DNA from: Didemnitutus sp041906465
Lineage (GTDB): Bacteria > Verrucomicrobiota > Verrucomicrobiia > Opitutales > Opitutaceae
Assembly (NCBI GenBank): GCA_041906465.1
Contig: JAYRJE010000012.1
Coordinates: forward strand, 1 to 64,000
Direction of reading: 5' to 3'
DNA: 64,000 bases
Within the stretch, counting starts at the first letter, position 1, and every line of letters starts with the position of its first letter. The notes under the pieces are model-generated. The model was given only the letters and a program-made list of their open reading frames with translations. It was not told the DNA's origin and did not search any database. Shown in pieces: positions 8,824 to 18,155 of the stretch. The position numbers and the translations under genes were made by a program.

Positions 8824-11112
8824 TCAGTCGGGAGTGCTCCAGGCGGTGCTGACGAGAGTGTGTGCGAGGGAGAACTGACCCTGCGCCCGCACATCGCGCG
8901 AAGAGCTGCCGGCATAAAGTGCAAACGCCCCCGCCTCCGCCACCCACGCCCGACGCTCCACCGAATAGAAAGCGAGCGAACGCTGGGTGAGCGGAAGCGA
9001 AACCGTTTTGGTTTCCCCCGGGGCGAGTGTCACTTTCGCGAAGGCTTTCAATTCGCGCGGCGGGCGCACTACGCTCGCCGCCTCATCCTGCACATAAAGC
9101 TGCACGACTTCAGCGCCGCCGCGTTCACCGGCGTTGGTGACGTCCACCTCCACGGTGGCGAGTGTCGCGCCTTCGCCCGCAACGACCCGCAGCGGGCCGT
9201 AGGAAAAACGAGTGTAGCTCAGGCCGTGGCCAAACGGGAAAAGCGGCTCGATCTTTTCGGCATCGAACCACCGATAACCCAACAAAAGCCCTTCCTCATA
9301 CCACACTTTGCCCTCGACTCCCGGATAGCGGCGCGGGTCGTTGTCAGCATGGGCTGGCGAATCGGCCAGCCGTTTCGGAAATGTATAGGGCAGCTTGCCG
9401 GAAGGATTCACCTTTCCGAAAAGCACGTTGGCAATCGCCGCGCCGCCTTCCATTCCCGGGTAGCCCACAAGAAGAACCGCCGGCACCGCATTCAGCCATG
9501 GCTCCATCGTCACCGCCGATCCCGTCATCAGCACCACAACCGTGCGCGGATTAACCGCCGCCACGCGGGCGATCAGTTCCGGCTGCCGCCAAGGCAACTC
9601 CAGCATGCTGCGGTCGGTGCCCTCGCGCTCCTGACCAAAATCGTGATTCAGCCCCGCCACGATAATCACCGCCTCGGCCTGCTTCGCCGCGGCAACGGCC
9701 TGCTCGATCCATGTCTCCGTATCAGGTGATGCGATTTTTTCCGTCTCGAAATTGCGCATGCCCGCCACATCGAAGCCCTCCAGCCGCCGGGTCGCAGGCG
9801 CCTTGTAGCCCAGGGAAAAACTCACGCTCCGTGTGCCACCTGCTGCCCGCACCAATCCCTCCAGCGGCGTGATCTCGTAGAACGCCTTCACTTCCGAGCT
9901 GCCGCCGCTGTGCGCCTGCAAGCGGATAGCATTTTCTCCAATGATGGCGATCGTCCCGGCGCGCTGCGGATCAAGCGGGAGAACGTCGCCCTCGTTTTTC
10001 AACAGGACAAACGACTCCTCCGCCACGCGCAGAGCCAGCTCCTGATGGGCCGCGGAGTTGATCGCGCCAGGCTGGCGCCGATCCACCGACAACGCCACGC
10101 GCAGCACGCGCCTCACCTTGTCGTCCAGCACGGCCACGGGAATTTCTCCCCGCTGGATGGCTTCGCGAAAAGCGCGTCCAAGAAAATAGCCGTCGTAATC
10201 CGGGCTGCTTGTGCCCATCTCGATATCAAGGCCATAGAGCGCCGCCTCGCGGGTATCGTGTGTTCCACCCCAATCCGAGATGACCGCGCCGCGAAATCCC
10301 CACTCCTGTTTCAGGATGCCGTTGAGCAGTTCTTCGTGATGGCACGCCGCCTGGCCGCGCAGCCGATTGTAAGCGCCCATGATCGCAAGGCTGCCCGCCT
10401 CGCGCACCGCGGCCTCGAACGGCAACAGATGAATTTCCCGCAAGGCCCGCTCCTCGATTTCCACGTCGATGCCGTGGCGGAAACGCTCCTGATTATTTGC
10501 CACCAGCGGCTTGGCGCACGCCGCCACGCCCCGCGACTGCAAGCCGCGGATATACGCCACTCCCAGTTCCGCCGCGAGCCACGGATCTTCTCCGAGGGAT
10601 TCGAAATTCCGCCCACATAAAGGCGTTCGCACGATGCCCAACCCCGGCCCCAGCAGCACATCTTTGCCCCTGGCGCGCGCCTCCTCGGCCAGAGTCTCGC
10701 CATACGCGCGCGCCAGTTCCCGGTTCCAAGTCGCCGCGAGACCGATGGTCACCGGCAGGTAGGTGCAAAAATCATCCGTGCGGCCCGCCGGCTCCCAACT
10801 GTCGGGTCCGATCTCCTCACGCACGCCATGCGGCCCGTCCGACATCGCAAGTCGCGGGAAACCAAGACGGGGCACCCCGGCGGAGCTGAATTTGCTGTCC
10901 GCATGCACCAGCGCGACTTTTTCCTCCAGAGTGAGCCGCGCGAGCAGATCGTCGACCCGGGCTTCCAGCGGCGCAGCAAAATCCCCATACAGCGGAGCAG
11001 AATTCTCCGTAGCCGCCGAACTCATCACAGCCAAGCCCAGCAGGCCAAGCGCGATCCACCTCGGCAGTCGGCTCCTTTTCCCACGAAGAGAGCTGAGTTC
11101 GGAAATCCTCAT
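8824..11112 (-). CDS. GH3 beta-glycosidase with altered KH motif
   Basis: An exported glycoside hydrolase family 3 enzyme, about 762 residues: TIM-barrel, alpha/beta sandwich, then a C-terminal fibronectin-III-like domain (about 650-750). Signal/anchor at residues 19-33. The nucleophile Asp is in VISDWGG near residue 280. In the substrate-binding motif that usually reads K-H, this protein reads CAKPLVANNQ, with Pro at about residue 202 in place of His; Lys 201 is kept. Family knowledge says the pair contacts the -1 sugar, so specificity or activity may be altered. ATG at 11112 lies 13 bp after the GH39-like gene stop. Confidence 0.88.
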   Translation of the reverse strand: MRISELSSLRGKRSRLPRWIALGLLGLAVMSSAATENSAPLYGDFAAPLEARVDDLLARLTLEEKVALVHADSKFSSAGVPRLGFPRLAMSDGPHGVREEIGPDSWEPAGRTDDFCTYLPVTIGLAATWNRELARAYGETLAEEARARGKDVLLGPGLGIVRTPLCGRNFESLGEDPWLAAELGVAYIRGLQSRGVAACAKPLVANNQERFRHGIDVEIEERALREIHLLPFEAAVREAGSLAIMGAYNRLRGQAACHHEELLNGILKQEWGFRGAVISDWGGTHDTREAALYGLDIEMGTSSPDYDGYFLGRAFREAIQRGEIPVAVLDDKVRRVLRVALSVDRRQPGAINSAAHQELALRVAEESFVLLKNEGDVLPLDPQRAGTIAIIGENAIRLQAHSGGSSEVKAFYEITPLEGLVRAAGGTRSVSFSLGYKAPATRRLEGFDVAGMRNFETEKIASPDTETWIEQAVAAAKQAEAVIIVAGLNHDFGQEREGTDRSMLELPWRQPELIARVAAVNPRTVVVLMTGSAVTMEPWLNAVPAVLLVGYPGMEGGAAIANVLFGKVNPSGKLPYTFPKRLADSPAHADNDPRRYPGVEGKVWYEEGLLLGYRWFDAEKIEPLFPFGHGLSYTRFSYGPLRVVAGEGATLATVEVDVTNAGERGGAEVVQLYVQDEAASVVRPPRELKAFAKVTLAPGETKTVSLPLTQRSLAFYSVERRAWVAEAGAFALYAGSSSRDVRAQGQFSLAHTLVSTAWSTPD

Positions 11113-11125
11113 GCGACTGCGCCAA

Positions 11126-12601
11126 TTATTGGCCCACTCTTTCGAGCCGGATTCCGACCACGCTACTGGCACCCACGTCGAAACTGAGATGAAGTTTGTC
11201 CTGCGTCATCTCAACTGAACGCTCGAAAAGCGGGGTTGGCTTTGTCGCCTCGTCAGGAGTGTGATCCGGACGCGCAATGTAACCCAGAGCGCGATACCGG
11301 CCTGGCGGCAATCCAGCCAGCGTCAGTTCGGCGGCCCGTTGTTGTGCCGAAGGATTAGCCACCACGACGACCGGGACCTGTTGGAGGTTCAGACAGCCCG
11401 CCGCATAGAGCGAGTCCACAAAATTTGGCGGAAGGGTGGTTTCCTCGGCAAGGCCCTCCACTTGGGTGGCAAACACGCGGATCTCCCCGCCTCGCTCGCC
11501 CAGCCCAAGCACCTTGGACAGCAGGTGGAAAACTTTTACGTAACGAAATAGCTGCGGCTTTCCGTTCACCAAAGCAAAGCCGCCTCCGAGATTGTCGTCG
11601 ATCGCCTTCCCCTCCCCGAGCCGGAAGAAATTTGCCCCGTCCACGCCCCACTGCATCAGGAGGATAAAGGCTTTGCCGATCCAACCAACCGCGGCAGGAC
11701 TGTTTTTCAGTTCATGCGGCTTCTCCATCACGCTGGAGCGGGCGTTCCACTCCGTGATGAAGAGCGGCAGGTCGACCCCGTGTTTTTTCTGCAAGGTGTC
11801 GATTTGCGGCGGCAAGCAGCGATTGGGAATCGCGACGTGAAAATAGATGTGATCGGAAATGAAATCCAGTTGCTGCGTGATGTCGCGATGCCGGAGAAAC
11901 TGCTCCATGAATTCCCCCGAGTTGTGCGTCGCCAGTGTCGGGCCGCCGACTTTCACTGGGACACCGGACGCCTTGATGGCCGCGAGCGTATGCCGGCAAA
12001 GATCGAGATAGGCCGCGAGCATGCCCTCTTTTCCCGGCGGGTAAGGCGTGCCCTCGACCTTCAGATACTCGGAACCGTTGGGCTCGTTCCAAATTTCCCA
12101 GTAGTCGATCTTCCCTGCGTAGCGCCGGACGATCTGGGTGATGAGATTCTCCCACACCGCCCAGTCGCGCGGCGGCGAGTGGATGTCACCATTATAGGCG
12201 AGCCAAGCCGGGCAATAGTCAAAAATGCTGACCGTTTCCATGCCATGCTGGCGCACCAGAGCGATGGAACGATCCATGCGTTGCCAGTCCCAATGCCGGC
12301 TGTTAATATCGGCAATGCTGCCCTTCTTCCCCATCGCGGCCTTGAATTCTTCAAGCGTGATGTCTTTTGGCTCGGGCAACACGCCGAGTTTTACATCGAA
12401 ACGCGCCGAGGTCACGCCGGCGGCGGCCAGTTTGCTCCACGCTGCCGGAGAGGTATGCTCGATGGAGCAACCGCCGAAGATTCGATACGAGCTGCGCGCG
12501 GTCTCTTGCGAAAAATCCACCTGGATCGCCGTTCCCGCCAGACACCGCGCACTCGCAGCAAGCGCCGCCAGAAAAACCGCTTTTAAAAAATAAGATCTCA
12601 T
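11126..12601 (-). CDS. GH39-like glycosidase, exported
   Basis: About 491 residues with a signal peptide (cleavage around residue 22). It has an N-terminal strand region, then a TIM barrel with YWEIWNEPN (acid/base Glu about 173) and FITEWNAR (nucleophile Glu about 284), and a C-terminal beta-sandwich. This arrangement is that of GH39 (beta-D-xylosidase, alpha-L-iduronidase) and related clan GH-A families such as GH51-like enzymes. It lies 20 bp after a sulfatase and 13 bp before GH3. The pairing with sulfatases would suit a uronate- or pentose-containing sulfated glycan, but that is inference. ATG at 12601 has GGTGA six bases upstream. Confidence 0.82.
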   Translation of the reverse strand: MRSYFLKAVFLAALAASARCLAGTAIQVDFSQETARSSYRIFGGCSIEHTSPAAWSKLAAAGVTSARFDVKLGVLPEPKDITLEEFKAAMGKKGSIADINSRHWDWQRMDRSIALVRQHGMETVSIFDYCPAWLAYNGDIHSPPRDWAVWENLITQIVRRYAGKIDYWEIWNEPNGSEYLKVEGTPYPPGKEGMLAAYLDLCRHTLAAIKASGVPVKVGGPTLATHNSGEFMEQFLRHRDITQQLDFISDHIYFHVAIPNRCLPPQIDTLQKKHGVDLPLFITEWNARSSVMEKPHELKNSPAAVGWIGKAFILLMQWGVDGANFFRLGEGKAIDDNLGGGFALVNGKPQLFRYVKVFHLLSKVLGLGERGGEIRVFATQVEGLAEETTLPPNFVDSLYAAGCLNLQQVPVVVVANPSAQQRAAELTLAGLPPGRYRALGYIARPDHTPDEATKPTPLFERSVEMTQDKLHLSFDVGASSVVGIRLERVGQ

Positions 12602-12621
12602 AAAAATTCACCCAGCTGGGT

Positions 12622-14079
12622 TTAAGGGGCTGTCGCGGCTGCCTGCGCCGGAGAATAGTCATGCCCGCTCAAGCTAAGCTCGACCGAGCGCTGCCATGCC
12701 TCCATTTCCGCGTTCATCGACTTCACGATGTCGGGATGAGCAGAGGCCAGATCGTGGCGTTCGTAGGGATCGCGCGTCAGGTCGTAGAGCTGCGGCCCGG
12801 ACTGTCCCAATCCCACCAACAGCTTGTAGCGATTGTTCAGCCAAGCTGCCTGCCCGCCAAAATCATGGGTCTTGGGCTCTGGATGGTAATAGTTTTCAAA
12901 CTGGATCGCCGGATTCCGGACGGTCGGAGTCGTGCCGCGGGAAAGTTCAGCGTCGAGCCAGCGGGAATTTTTCCGCTCCGGCGCTTCCGGATACTTCCAG
13001 AAACCAACCGGCGAAGGGCGCGCTTTCATTTTATTGTCTGCAATAAGCGAGCGCAGGCTTATTCCATCCAGCGGACGGCCTGGCGCGGGGGAATGGAGTT
13101 GTAGGAAATCGAGCACGGTCGGGAAAATGTCGGACGTAACGGCGATCACCGACGACACCCGCGGTTTGCGAACCACCGCCGGCCATTCGATAATGGCCGG
13201 GACACGCAAGCCGCCTTCGTAAAGCTCCGTCTTCACGCCACGCCACCCGCCATTGTAGGCCGCAGCTGCATGGTCGGGCGGATCGATGCCGTTGTCAGAG
13301 TTGAACCAGACGAGCGTATTCTCCGCGACCCCGAGTTCCTGCAACGCCGTCCGGAAGATGCCGATCGCCCGATCCATTGCGGTGATCTCCGCGAAACGAC
13401 CGCGCGCGCTGGCACTGGGCAGATCGCGATAAAGCGCGAGATCCTCCGGCTTGCCTGAATACGGCGCATGAGGAGAACCAAACCAAATCACGATGAAGAA
13501 CGGATGCGACGGATCCTCACGCTGGACGCGGCGCAGGAAATCCACGGCGGCATTCACCACGACCTCGGAGCTTTCTCCCCGGATGATCTCCGGGGGCGCG
13601 CCGTTGCGACTGAGCGGCGGATCCATCTCGAAATAATTGTCGTGCGAAAGGTATTCCTCGAAGCCCATCCGAGCCGGATTCACCGGGGAGGCCTGCTTGA
13701 CGGGGCCGAGATGCCACTTGCCGAAGTGGCCGGTGCGATAACCCGCCTGACGGAGCACGTGGGCCAGCGTGATCTCCTCGGGACGGATCGACCAGTTGGG
13801 AGAAAACGCGCCGGAGCGGTTCGCATGGCGCCCGGTCATGACGCTTACCCGGGTCGGGGTGCAAAGCGGAGAGGCCGCGTAGAAACGGTCAAAGCGCAGG
13901 CCGGTGCGGGCCATTTCATCGAGCACCGGGGTCTTGAGCTGGGGGTGGCCGTTATAGGCGGTTTCTCCCCAGCCCTGGTCGTCCGACATGATCAGAACCA
14001 CATTGGGCCGCGTTCCCGTCGCCACGCCAGAGGCGGCGGTGGAGAGCGCCAGCAGGGAGGATAAAACAAATTTTCGCAT
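12622..14079 (-). CDS. sulfatase (S1 family), exported
   Basis: A type I sulfatase of about 485 residues. Signal peptide 1-21, metal-binding MSDDQGW at 31-37, and formylglycine site CTPTR at 73-77 (Cys type), with GKWHLG further on. The C-terminal subdomain contains QLYDLTRDPYE. It resembles arylsulfatase A-like exo-sulfatases. First gene after the TonB receptor: a 57-bp gap holds a strong stem-loop, so it is probably in the same operon at a lower level. The GH39-like gene follows after 20 bp. Confidence 0.92.
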   Translation of the reverse strand: MRKFVLSSLLALSTAASGVATGTRPNVVLIMSDDQGWGETAYNGHPQLKTPVLDEMARTGLRFDRFYAASPLCTPTRVSVMTGRHANRSGAFSPNWSIRPEEITLAHVLRQAGYRTGHFGKWHLGPVKQASPVNPARMGFEEYLSHDNYFEMDPPLSRNGAPPEIIRGESSEVVVNAAVDFLRRVQREDPSHPFFIVIWFGSPHAPYSGKPEDLALYRDLPSASARGRFAEITAMDRAIGIFRTALQELGVAENTLVWFNSDNGIDPPDHAAAAYNGGWRGVKTELYEGGLRVPAIIEWPAVVRKPRVSSVIAVTSDIFPTVLDFLQLHSPAPGRPLDGISLRSLIADNKMKARPSPVGFWKYPEAPERKNSRWLDAELSRGTTPTVRNPAIQFENYYHPEPKTHDFGGQAAWLNNRYKLLVGLGQSGPQLYDLTRDPYERHDLASAHPDIVKSMNAEMEAWQRSVELSLSGHDYSPAQAAATAP

Positions 14080-14087
14080 GGATTTCA

Positions 14088-14121
14088 GGCGCGGGACGTT
14101 GATACCCGACCGTCCCGCGCC
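14088..14121 (-). terminator. stem-loop between receptor and sulfatase
   Basis: GGCGCGGGACG (14088-14098) pairs perfectly with 14111-14121 around a 12-base loop, directly after the receptor stop. No T-run follows in the direction of transcription. It is more likely a 3'-end-stabilising or partial-termination element that makes the receptor mRNA more abundant than the downstream enzymes. Confidence 0.55.
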
Positions 14122-14136
14122 ACCCCTGGGAACTTC

Positions 14137-17100
14137 TTAAAAGATGAAGGAATTGCTGAGGATGAAGGTTCGCGGCTCGGGCATCATGTAGATGGCGCCT
14201 TCGCCGGTGGTGAGGGCGCGCTGAAGGATGGGGTCGTCGTTTCCGAGCACGTTTCTGACGTTCAGTTGCACCCGCCACTGGATCTTTCCCTTGAGAAGCT
14301 TCCGGGTGTAGCCGGTGAAAAAGTCGCAGGTGGTGATGGTCCCGCCCATGATCGGGTTGTTTTGATCGTCGATCGTCGCCGAGAACGGGGTGACACCGGT
14401 GATGGGAAATTGGTTGTCCGCGGCGATCTGCGGATAAGCGACCACGGAAGCACTGCGATAAAGATAAGAGCCGCCGACGCTGAAGCCTTTCAACCGGCCT
14501 TTGCTGAATTCATAGCGCGTGACCAGCGTCGCCCGATATTCACGCTCACGCGGATTCGGTTTCCCCTGCGCGTTGACGATGTAGTTGAAGTTGGCGATTT
14601 CATACGCCAACACATCGCGAATCGTGATGGAATCGTTCACGTGCAGCGGAGTGCTGAGGTGGCTGGCCCATACCGGAATGCGCTCCTGGATCATCTCAAA
14701 CCACGGCGCGCCGATATTGGATTCGCTCGACCGGCTTTTGGCCAGGGAGAGGGAAACGCGCCAGTTGCTGGTGGGATTGGCGATGAAGGTAATTTCGTCG
14801 CCCTTGGAAACACGGTCGGACTGGAATGCGTAACTTTCGACAAAGGTCGTGGTGGGCGCGATACCCGCGTTCACGTTGGCAAAAATATCTTCCTGGAAAG
14901 CGCGGTATTTTTCGCTGAAGGGGAAGGCCGTGCCGGCCGCGTCGGTGGCGGCCTTGATCGAGCGCTCGATGTTGATCAAATCCGCGCGCAAGCGGTTTCC
15001 CACCACGGTGCCGCCGACCGTCAGGCTGCCCACAAAATTGTTCGCGGCTCCCAGCGCGGAGCCGGCGCCGATCGAACTCGTCTCATAATGCACATACCGC
15101 AAGCTCGCCCGATCGTTCGGCAGCCGCAGCGTGAGGCCATAGTCCTTGCCCTCGCCGGCTCCGTTCACCGCAAGAGAGCCGTCGAGGCTCTTCGCCAGGC
15201 TCGTGCTTACCTGTTGCGAATTCGCCTCCACGTAGGAAAGCGAAAGCCAGGAGAACGGATGCACCACGACGCCCTTGGTCGACGTCACCGGCGAAGCTCC
15301 CCCAGAGCGCGTCCAACCCGCACCGGCGTCCGAATGAATGATCTTATCCATCAGCACGAATCCTGAATTTGCCCCGGCGATACGCTGCGTGGTAATGGCC
15401 GTGCTCGGTTCATAAATGTCCACGTCGTCCTGCCGCCGACCATAGGTGAACACCACCCGGCCATCCCAAAAACGATTCTGCATTGCGAAGGTTTTGGACG
15501 CCTGCCGGTTCTGCTGTCCTGTCATCGCCGCGGTGGCGCCATAAGGACTGTCCAGACCGGCGATTTGCACGGCATTGCCCGAGGAATCGGTGCCCGGCAG
15601 CGTTTTAATGCCCGAGGATAAGGGATCGAACGGCAATTGCAGCCACGGGGCGGCGCCCGGCGTAAGATAATAACGGAAGACCGGCTGGCGGTTGACGATA
15701 TTGAGGTTGTCATACGCCGTGCCGTTCGCGGCGGGGATAAAGTTGTTGTTGCTGACAACGCGCAGATCCTGCTGCTGCACCGTCCGGGTCGCGGTCAGGC
15801 GTTCATACATCGCGCCCAGGCGGTGCTGGCCGAGCCAGCGGCTCCAGCCGCTGTTCTTGGTAAAATCCAGATCGTAGGACGCCGAGAGGCGGCGCTGGTC
15901 GCGTTCAAAATAATTTTTCCGCACCCCGGCTGCGGCGTCGGTGTTGGTCTGCAAATAATACTGGCCGAGGTTGGGATTCGGCGTGATGCCGTCGTTGAGG
16001 TAAAGGTTCTGGTCGACCCGCAGATCCATTTCCGTTGCCCGCATCAAAGCCGCGCCGCGTTGCTTGAGGCTCTCCTGGTTTACCCCGGCCTCGATAAACA
16101 GGTTCGGCAGCGGATTCACCTCCGTGACGACCCCGCGAATCCACGACTGCCATCGGTTGCCATTCCCATTCCCGGCCGGAGAGACATCAAAAGGATAGAT
16201 GGAGCCGTCGAGCAGGCTGTGCTCGAAATTATTGGGCGCGGCCCCCAGCGCGTCGTAGCCCTTCGGATAGACGGTGTTGCTTTGTGCCCCAACCAGACCA
16301 GCCGCGCCGGAGGCATTGAGCAAGGCGTAGGGCCGGGCGGTGGTGATCTCTCGGACAAAGAGCGAATTCGCCGCCGGTGCGGTGAACGGCGTGGCATTAT
16401 TATACGTGGGCTTGCCTGCCGCCAACCAGGGAGTGATGTGATCCTGGATGATCGTATTTACCTTCGCCTGCTGATGCGCGAAAGCCCGCTCAAAATAGCC
16501 GCGGACCGCTAGTTTGCGGAAAGGGGTGAAAACCAAACTCCCGTAGTAACGATCCTGGTCTGAATAAGCGGGATCCTGCCAGTCCTTCTGGCGGTCGCGC
16601 AACTGCACCAGTCTGAGGGCGAGCTGCTTCTTGATCAGCGGCTGATTGAGATCGGCCACCGTGCGCAGACTTCCCTTGTCATCCACCCGCACGTCCACGG
16701 AATAACGCGCGCGGTTGGTGAGCGCGCGCTTGAACGAGGAATCGATGGTGCCCGACGGGCCCGAGTTGCCGAAGAGGATCGAGTTCGGGCCGCTCGCGAA
16801 AGTGAAGCGCTCGGTGTTGTAGCCGTCCACGCGCACGATCGTGTCGAAGAAATCGTGCGTGGTATTCGAGGTGCCGAGATTGCGGGTGCTCGAATTGTTG
16901 GCTCCGTAGGAAACAGTGTCGCGCAACGCCGCATTGTTCTGGGTTTCCACCGGCGTGTTTTCCGCGCTGTTCATGCTGTTGAGCGAATAGCGCATCGCAT
17001 CGTCGAGATTGGTGATGCCGAGGTCTTGGATAAACTCGGGCGTCATCACTTCAAGCTGGCTGGGCACGTCCTTCAGCGAGGAATTCAGCCGGCTGCCGGC

Positions 17101-17304
17101 CAGCGTTTCGGTCGCCATATAGCCCACGTCCGAGGTGGTGTTCACCTCGAAGGGCGAAAGCACCAGCACTTCCTCGTCTTTGGCTGGCCGGGTTTCCGGC
17201 GGCGCGCTTTGCTGCGCCGGCGCGAGAATCGTGAGGCAGGAGGCGGAGACAACAAGCGTGAGCAGGGAGCGTTCACGCGAAGTGGGTTTGAGAATCGAGG
17301 GCAT
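14137..17304 (-). CDS. TonB-dependent outer-membrane receptor
   Basis: About 1055 residues. Signal peptide at about 1-30, then the plug, starting with LSPFEVNTTSDVGYMATE near residue 48, where the SPFEV opening is the usual mark of Opitutaceae-type receptors. The barrel ends in the terminal phenylalanine signature (SNSFIF). There is no N-terminal STN domain. It should bind and import oligosaccharides through the outer membrane using TonB/ExbBD energy. First gene of an operon with sulfatases and glycosidases. A 16-bp inverted repeat lies 130-145 bp upstream and may be the site of the two-component regulator encoded just before it. No SusD-like partner is present. Confidence 0.9.
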   Translation of the reverse strand: MPSILKPTSRERSLLTLVVSASCLTILAPAQQSAPPETRPAKDEEVLVLSPFEVNTTSDVGYMATETLAGSRLNSSLKDVPSQLEVMTPEFIQDLGITNLDDAMRYSLNSMNSAENTPVETQNNAALRDTVSYGANNSSTRNLGTSNTTHDFFDTIVRVDGYNTERFTFASGPNSILFGNSGPSGTIDSSFKRALTNRARYSVDVRVDDKGSLRTVADLNQPLIKKQLALRLVQLRDRQKDWQDPAYSDQDRYYGSLVFTPFRKLAVRGYFERAFAHQQAKVNTIIQDHITPWLAAGKPTYNNATPFTAPAANSLFVREITTARPYALLNASGAAGLVGAQSNTVYPKGYDALGAAPNNFEHSLLDGSIYPFDVSPAGNGNGNRWQSWIRGVVTEVNPLPNLFIEAGVNQESLKQRGAALMRATEMDLRVDQNLYLNDGITPNPNLGQYYLQTNTDAAAGVRKNYFERDQRRLSASYDLDFTKNSGWSRWLGQHRLGAMYERLTATRTVQQQDLRVVSNNNFIPAANGTAYDNLNIVNRQPVFRYYLTPGAAPWLQLPFDPLSSGIKTLPGTDSSGNAVQIAGLDSPYGATAAMTGQQNRQASKTFAMQNRFWDGRVVFTYGRRQDDVDIYEPSTAITTQRIAGANSGFVLMDKIIHSDAGAGWTRSGGASPVTSTKGVVVHPFSWLSLSYVEANSQQVSTSLAKSLDGSLAVNGAGEGKDYGLTLRLPNDRASLRYVHYETSSIGAGSALGAANNFVGSLTVGGTVVGNRLRADLINIERSIKAATDAAGTAFPFSEKYRAFQEDIFANVNAGIAPTTTFVESYAFQSDRVSKGDEITFIANPTSNWRVSLSLAKSRSSESNIGAPWFEMIQERIPVWASHLSTPLHVNDSITIRDVLAYEIANFNYIVNAQGKPNPREREYRATLVTRYEFSKGRLKGFSVGGSYLYRSASVVAYPQIAADNQFPITGVTPFSATIDDQNNPIMGGTITTCDFFTGYTRKLLKGKIQWRVQLNVRNVLGNDDPILQRALTTGEGAIYMMPEPRTFILSNSFIF

Positions 17305-17433
17305 GGGTTGTTCTGCGACTCAGATACCAAGGACCCGGAAGGGCCTAGCCGGTGAGTTGGGGTTGGTAGCTCGAAAGGCCTCTCGGGAGAGAAGCATCGC
17401 CACCATGCTAGCAAATCCGTCCCGCCGCCGATA

Positions 17434-17449
17434 TTACACGAACGTGTAA
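17434..17449. promoter_or_regulatory. inverted repeat TTACACGAACGTGTAA, candidate operator
   Basis: Half-sites TTACAC and GTGTAA flank GAAC. Fifteen of the 16 bases match the repeat at 23444-23459 upstream of the reductase/kinase operon. It lies in the 176-bp gap between the response-regulator stop and the receptor start. A TAGCAT about 23 bases downstream on the minus strand could be the -10 box of an activated promoter. Binding by the adjacent NarL-type regulator is inference. Confidence 0.6.
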
Positions 17450-17480
17450 GCGCACCGCCCGCCTTTCATGACGACGGGGT

Positions 17481-18155
17481 TTAACGTCCGAGAAATTTAA
17501 CTACGGCCTCGGTGCGCGAACTGACTTGGAGTTTTTCGTAAATGTTGTGACAATGCTTCCGCACCGTCTCGATGCTCACCGCCATCAATTCGGCGATTTC
17601 CTTGTAAGGAAGCCCCTTGGCAAGCAACTCCAGCACTTCTCGCTCCCGAGGGGAAAGCGCCGCTTCGCTCCCGGAACGAAACGGCTGGTGATGGAAATAT
17701 TGCACGATCTTGCGCGCGATCAGACTGTTCAAGGGCGAGCCGCCCCGCGCGGCATCGCGCACCGCTTCCAAAACTTGCGCGGCTGACCCTGTCCGGCCTT
17801 TCAGCAAGTAGCCTACCGCGCCCGCCAACAACGAGCGGAAAATGAGATCCGCGTCTTCATAAACCGTCACCATCACGAACTGGGTGTTAGGCACCTGCCG
17901 CTTGAGCTGCCGCACGCAGTCAACGCCACTCATCTTCGGCAAATTGATGTCCATGAGCACAACGTCCGGTCGGTGCGCCGGAATCTCCGCCAGCGCCTCT
18001 TCCGCGGAGCGATGGTTGCTCACGCAATTGAATCCGTGCGCGCGATTCAACTGATAGACCAGTTGCTCGCGAACAACCTTGTCATCCTCCACAACCGAAA
18101 CCCGCACAGTTTTAATTTCACCAGCTGATTCCGGGGTATTGTCCGATGTTTTCAT
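17481..18155 (-). CDS. NarL/LuxR-type response regulator
   Basis: A 224-residue two-component response regulator. Receiver domain at about 17-135 with acidic pocket EDD (23-25), phospho-acceptor Asp 69 in VVLMDINLP, Thr 97 and Lys 119 (YLLKG). The C-terminal LuxR-type helix-turn-helix at about 160-220 contains LSPREREVLELLAKG and SIETVRKHCHNIYEKL. Its ATG overlaps the kinase stop (ATGA), so the two are coupled. It probably activates the following receptor operon and its own operon; two near-identical 16-bp inverted repeats upstream of those two operons are the obvious candidate sites. Confidence 0.93.
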   Translation of the reverse strand: MKTSDNTPESAGEIKTVRVSVVEDDKVVREQLVYQLNRAHGFNCVSNHRSAEEALAEIPAHRPDVVLMDINLPKMSGVDCVRQLKRQVPNTQFVMVTVYEDADLIFRSLLAGAVGYLLKGRTGSAAQVLEAVRDAARGGSPLNSLIARKIVQYFHHQPFRSGSEAALSPREREVLELLAKGLPYKEIAELMAVSIETVRKHCHNIYEKLQVSSRTEAVVKFLGR

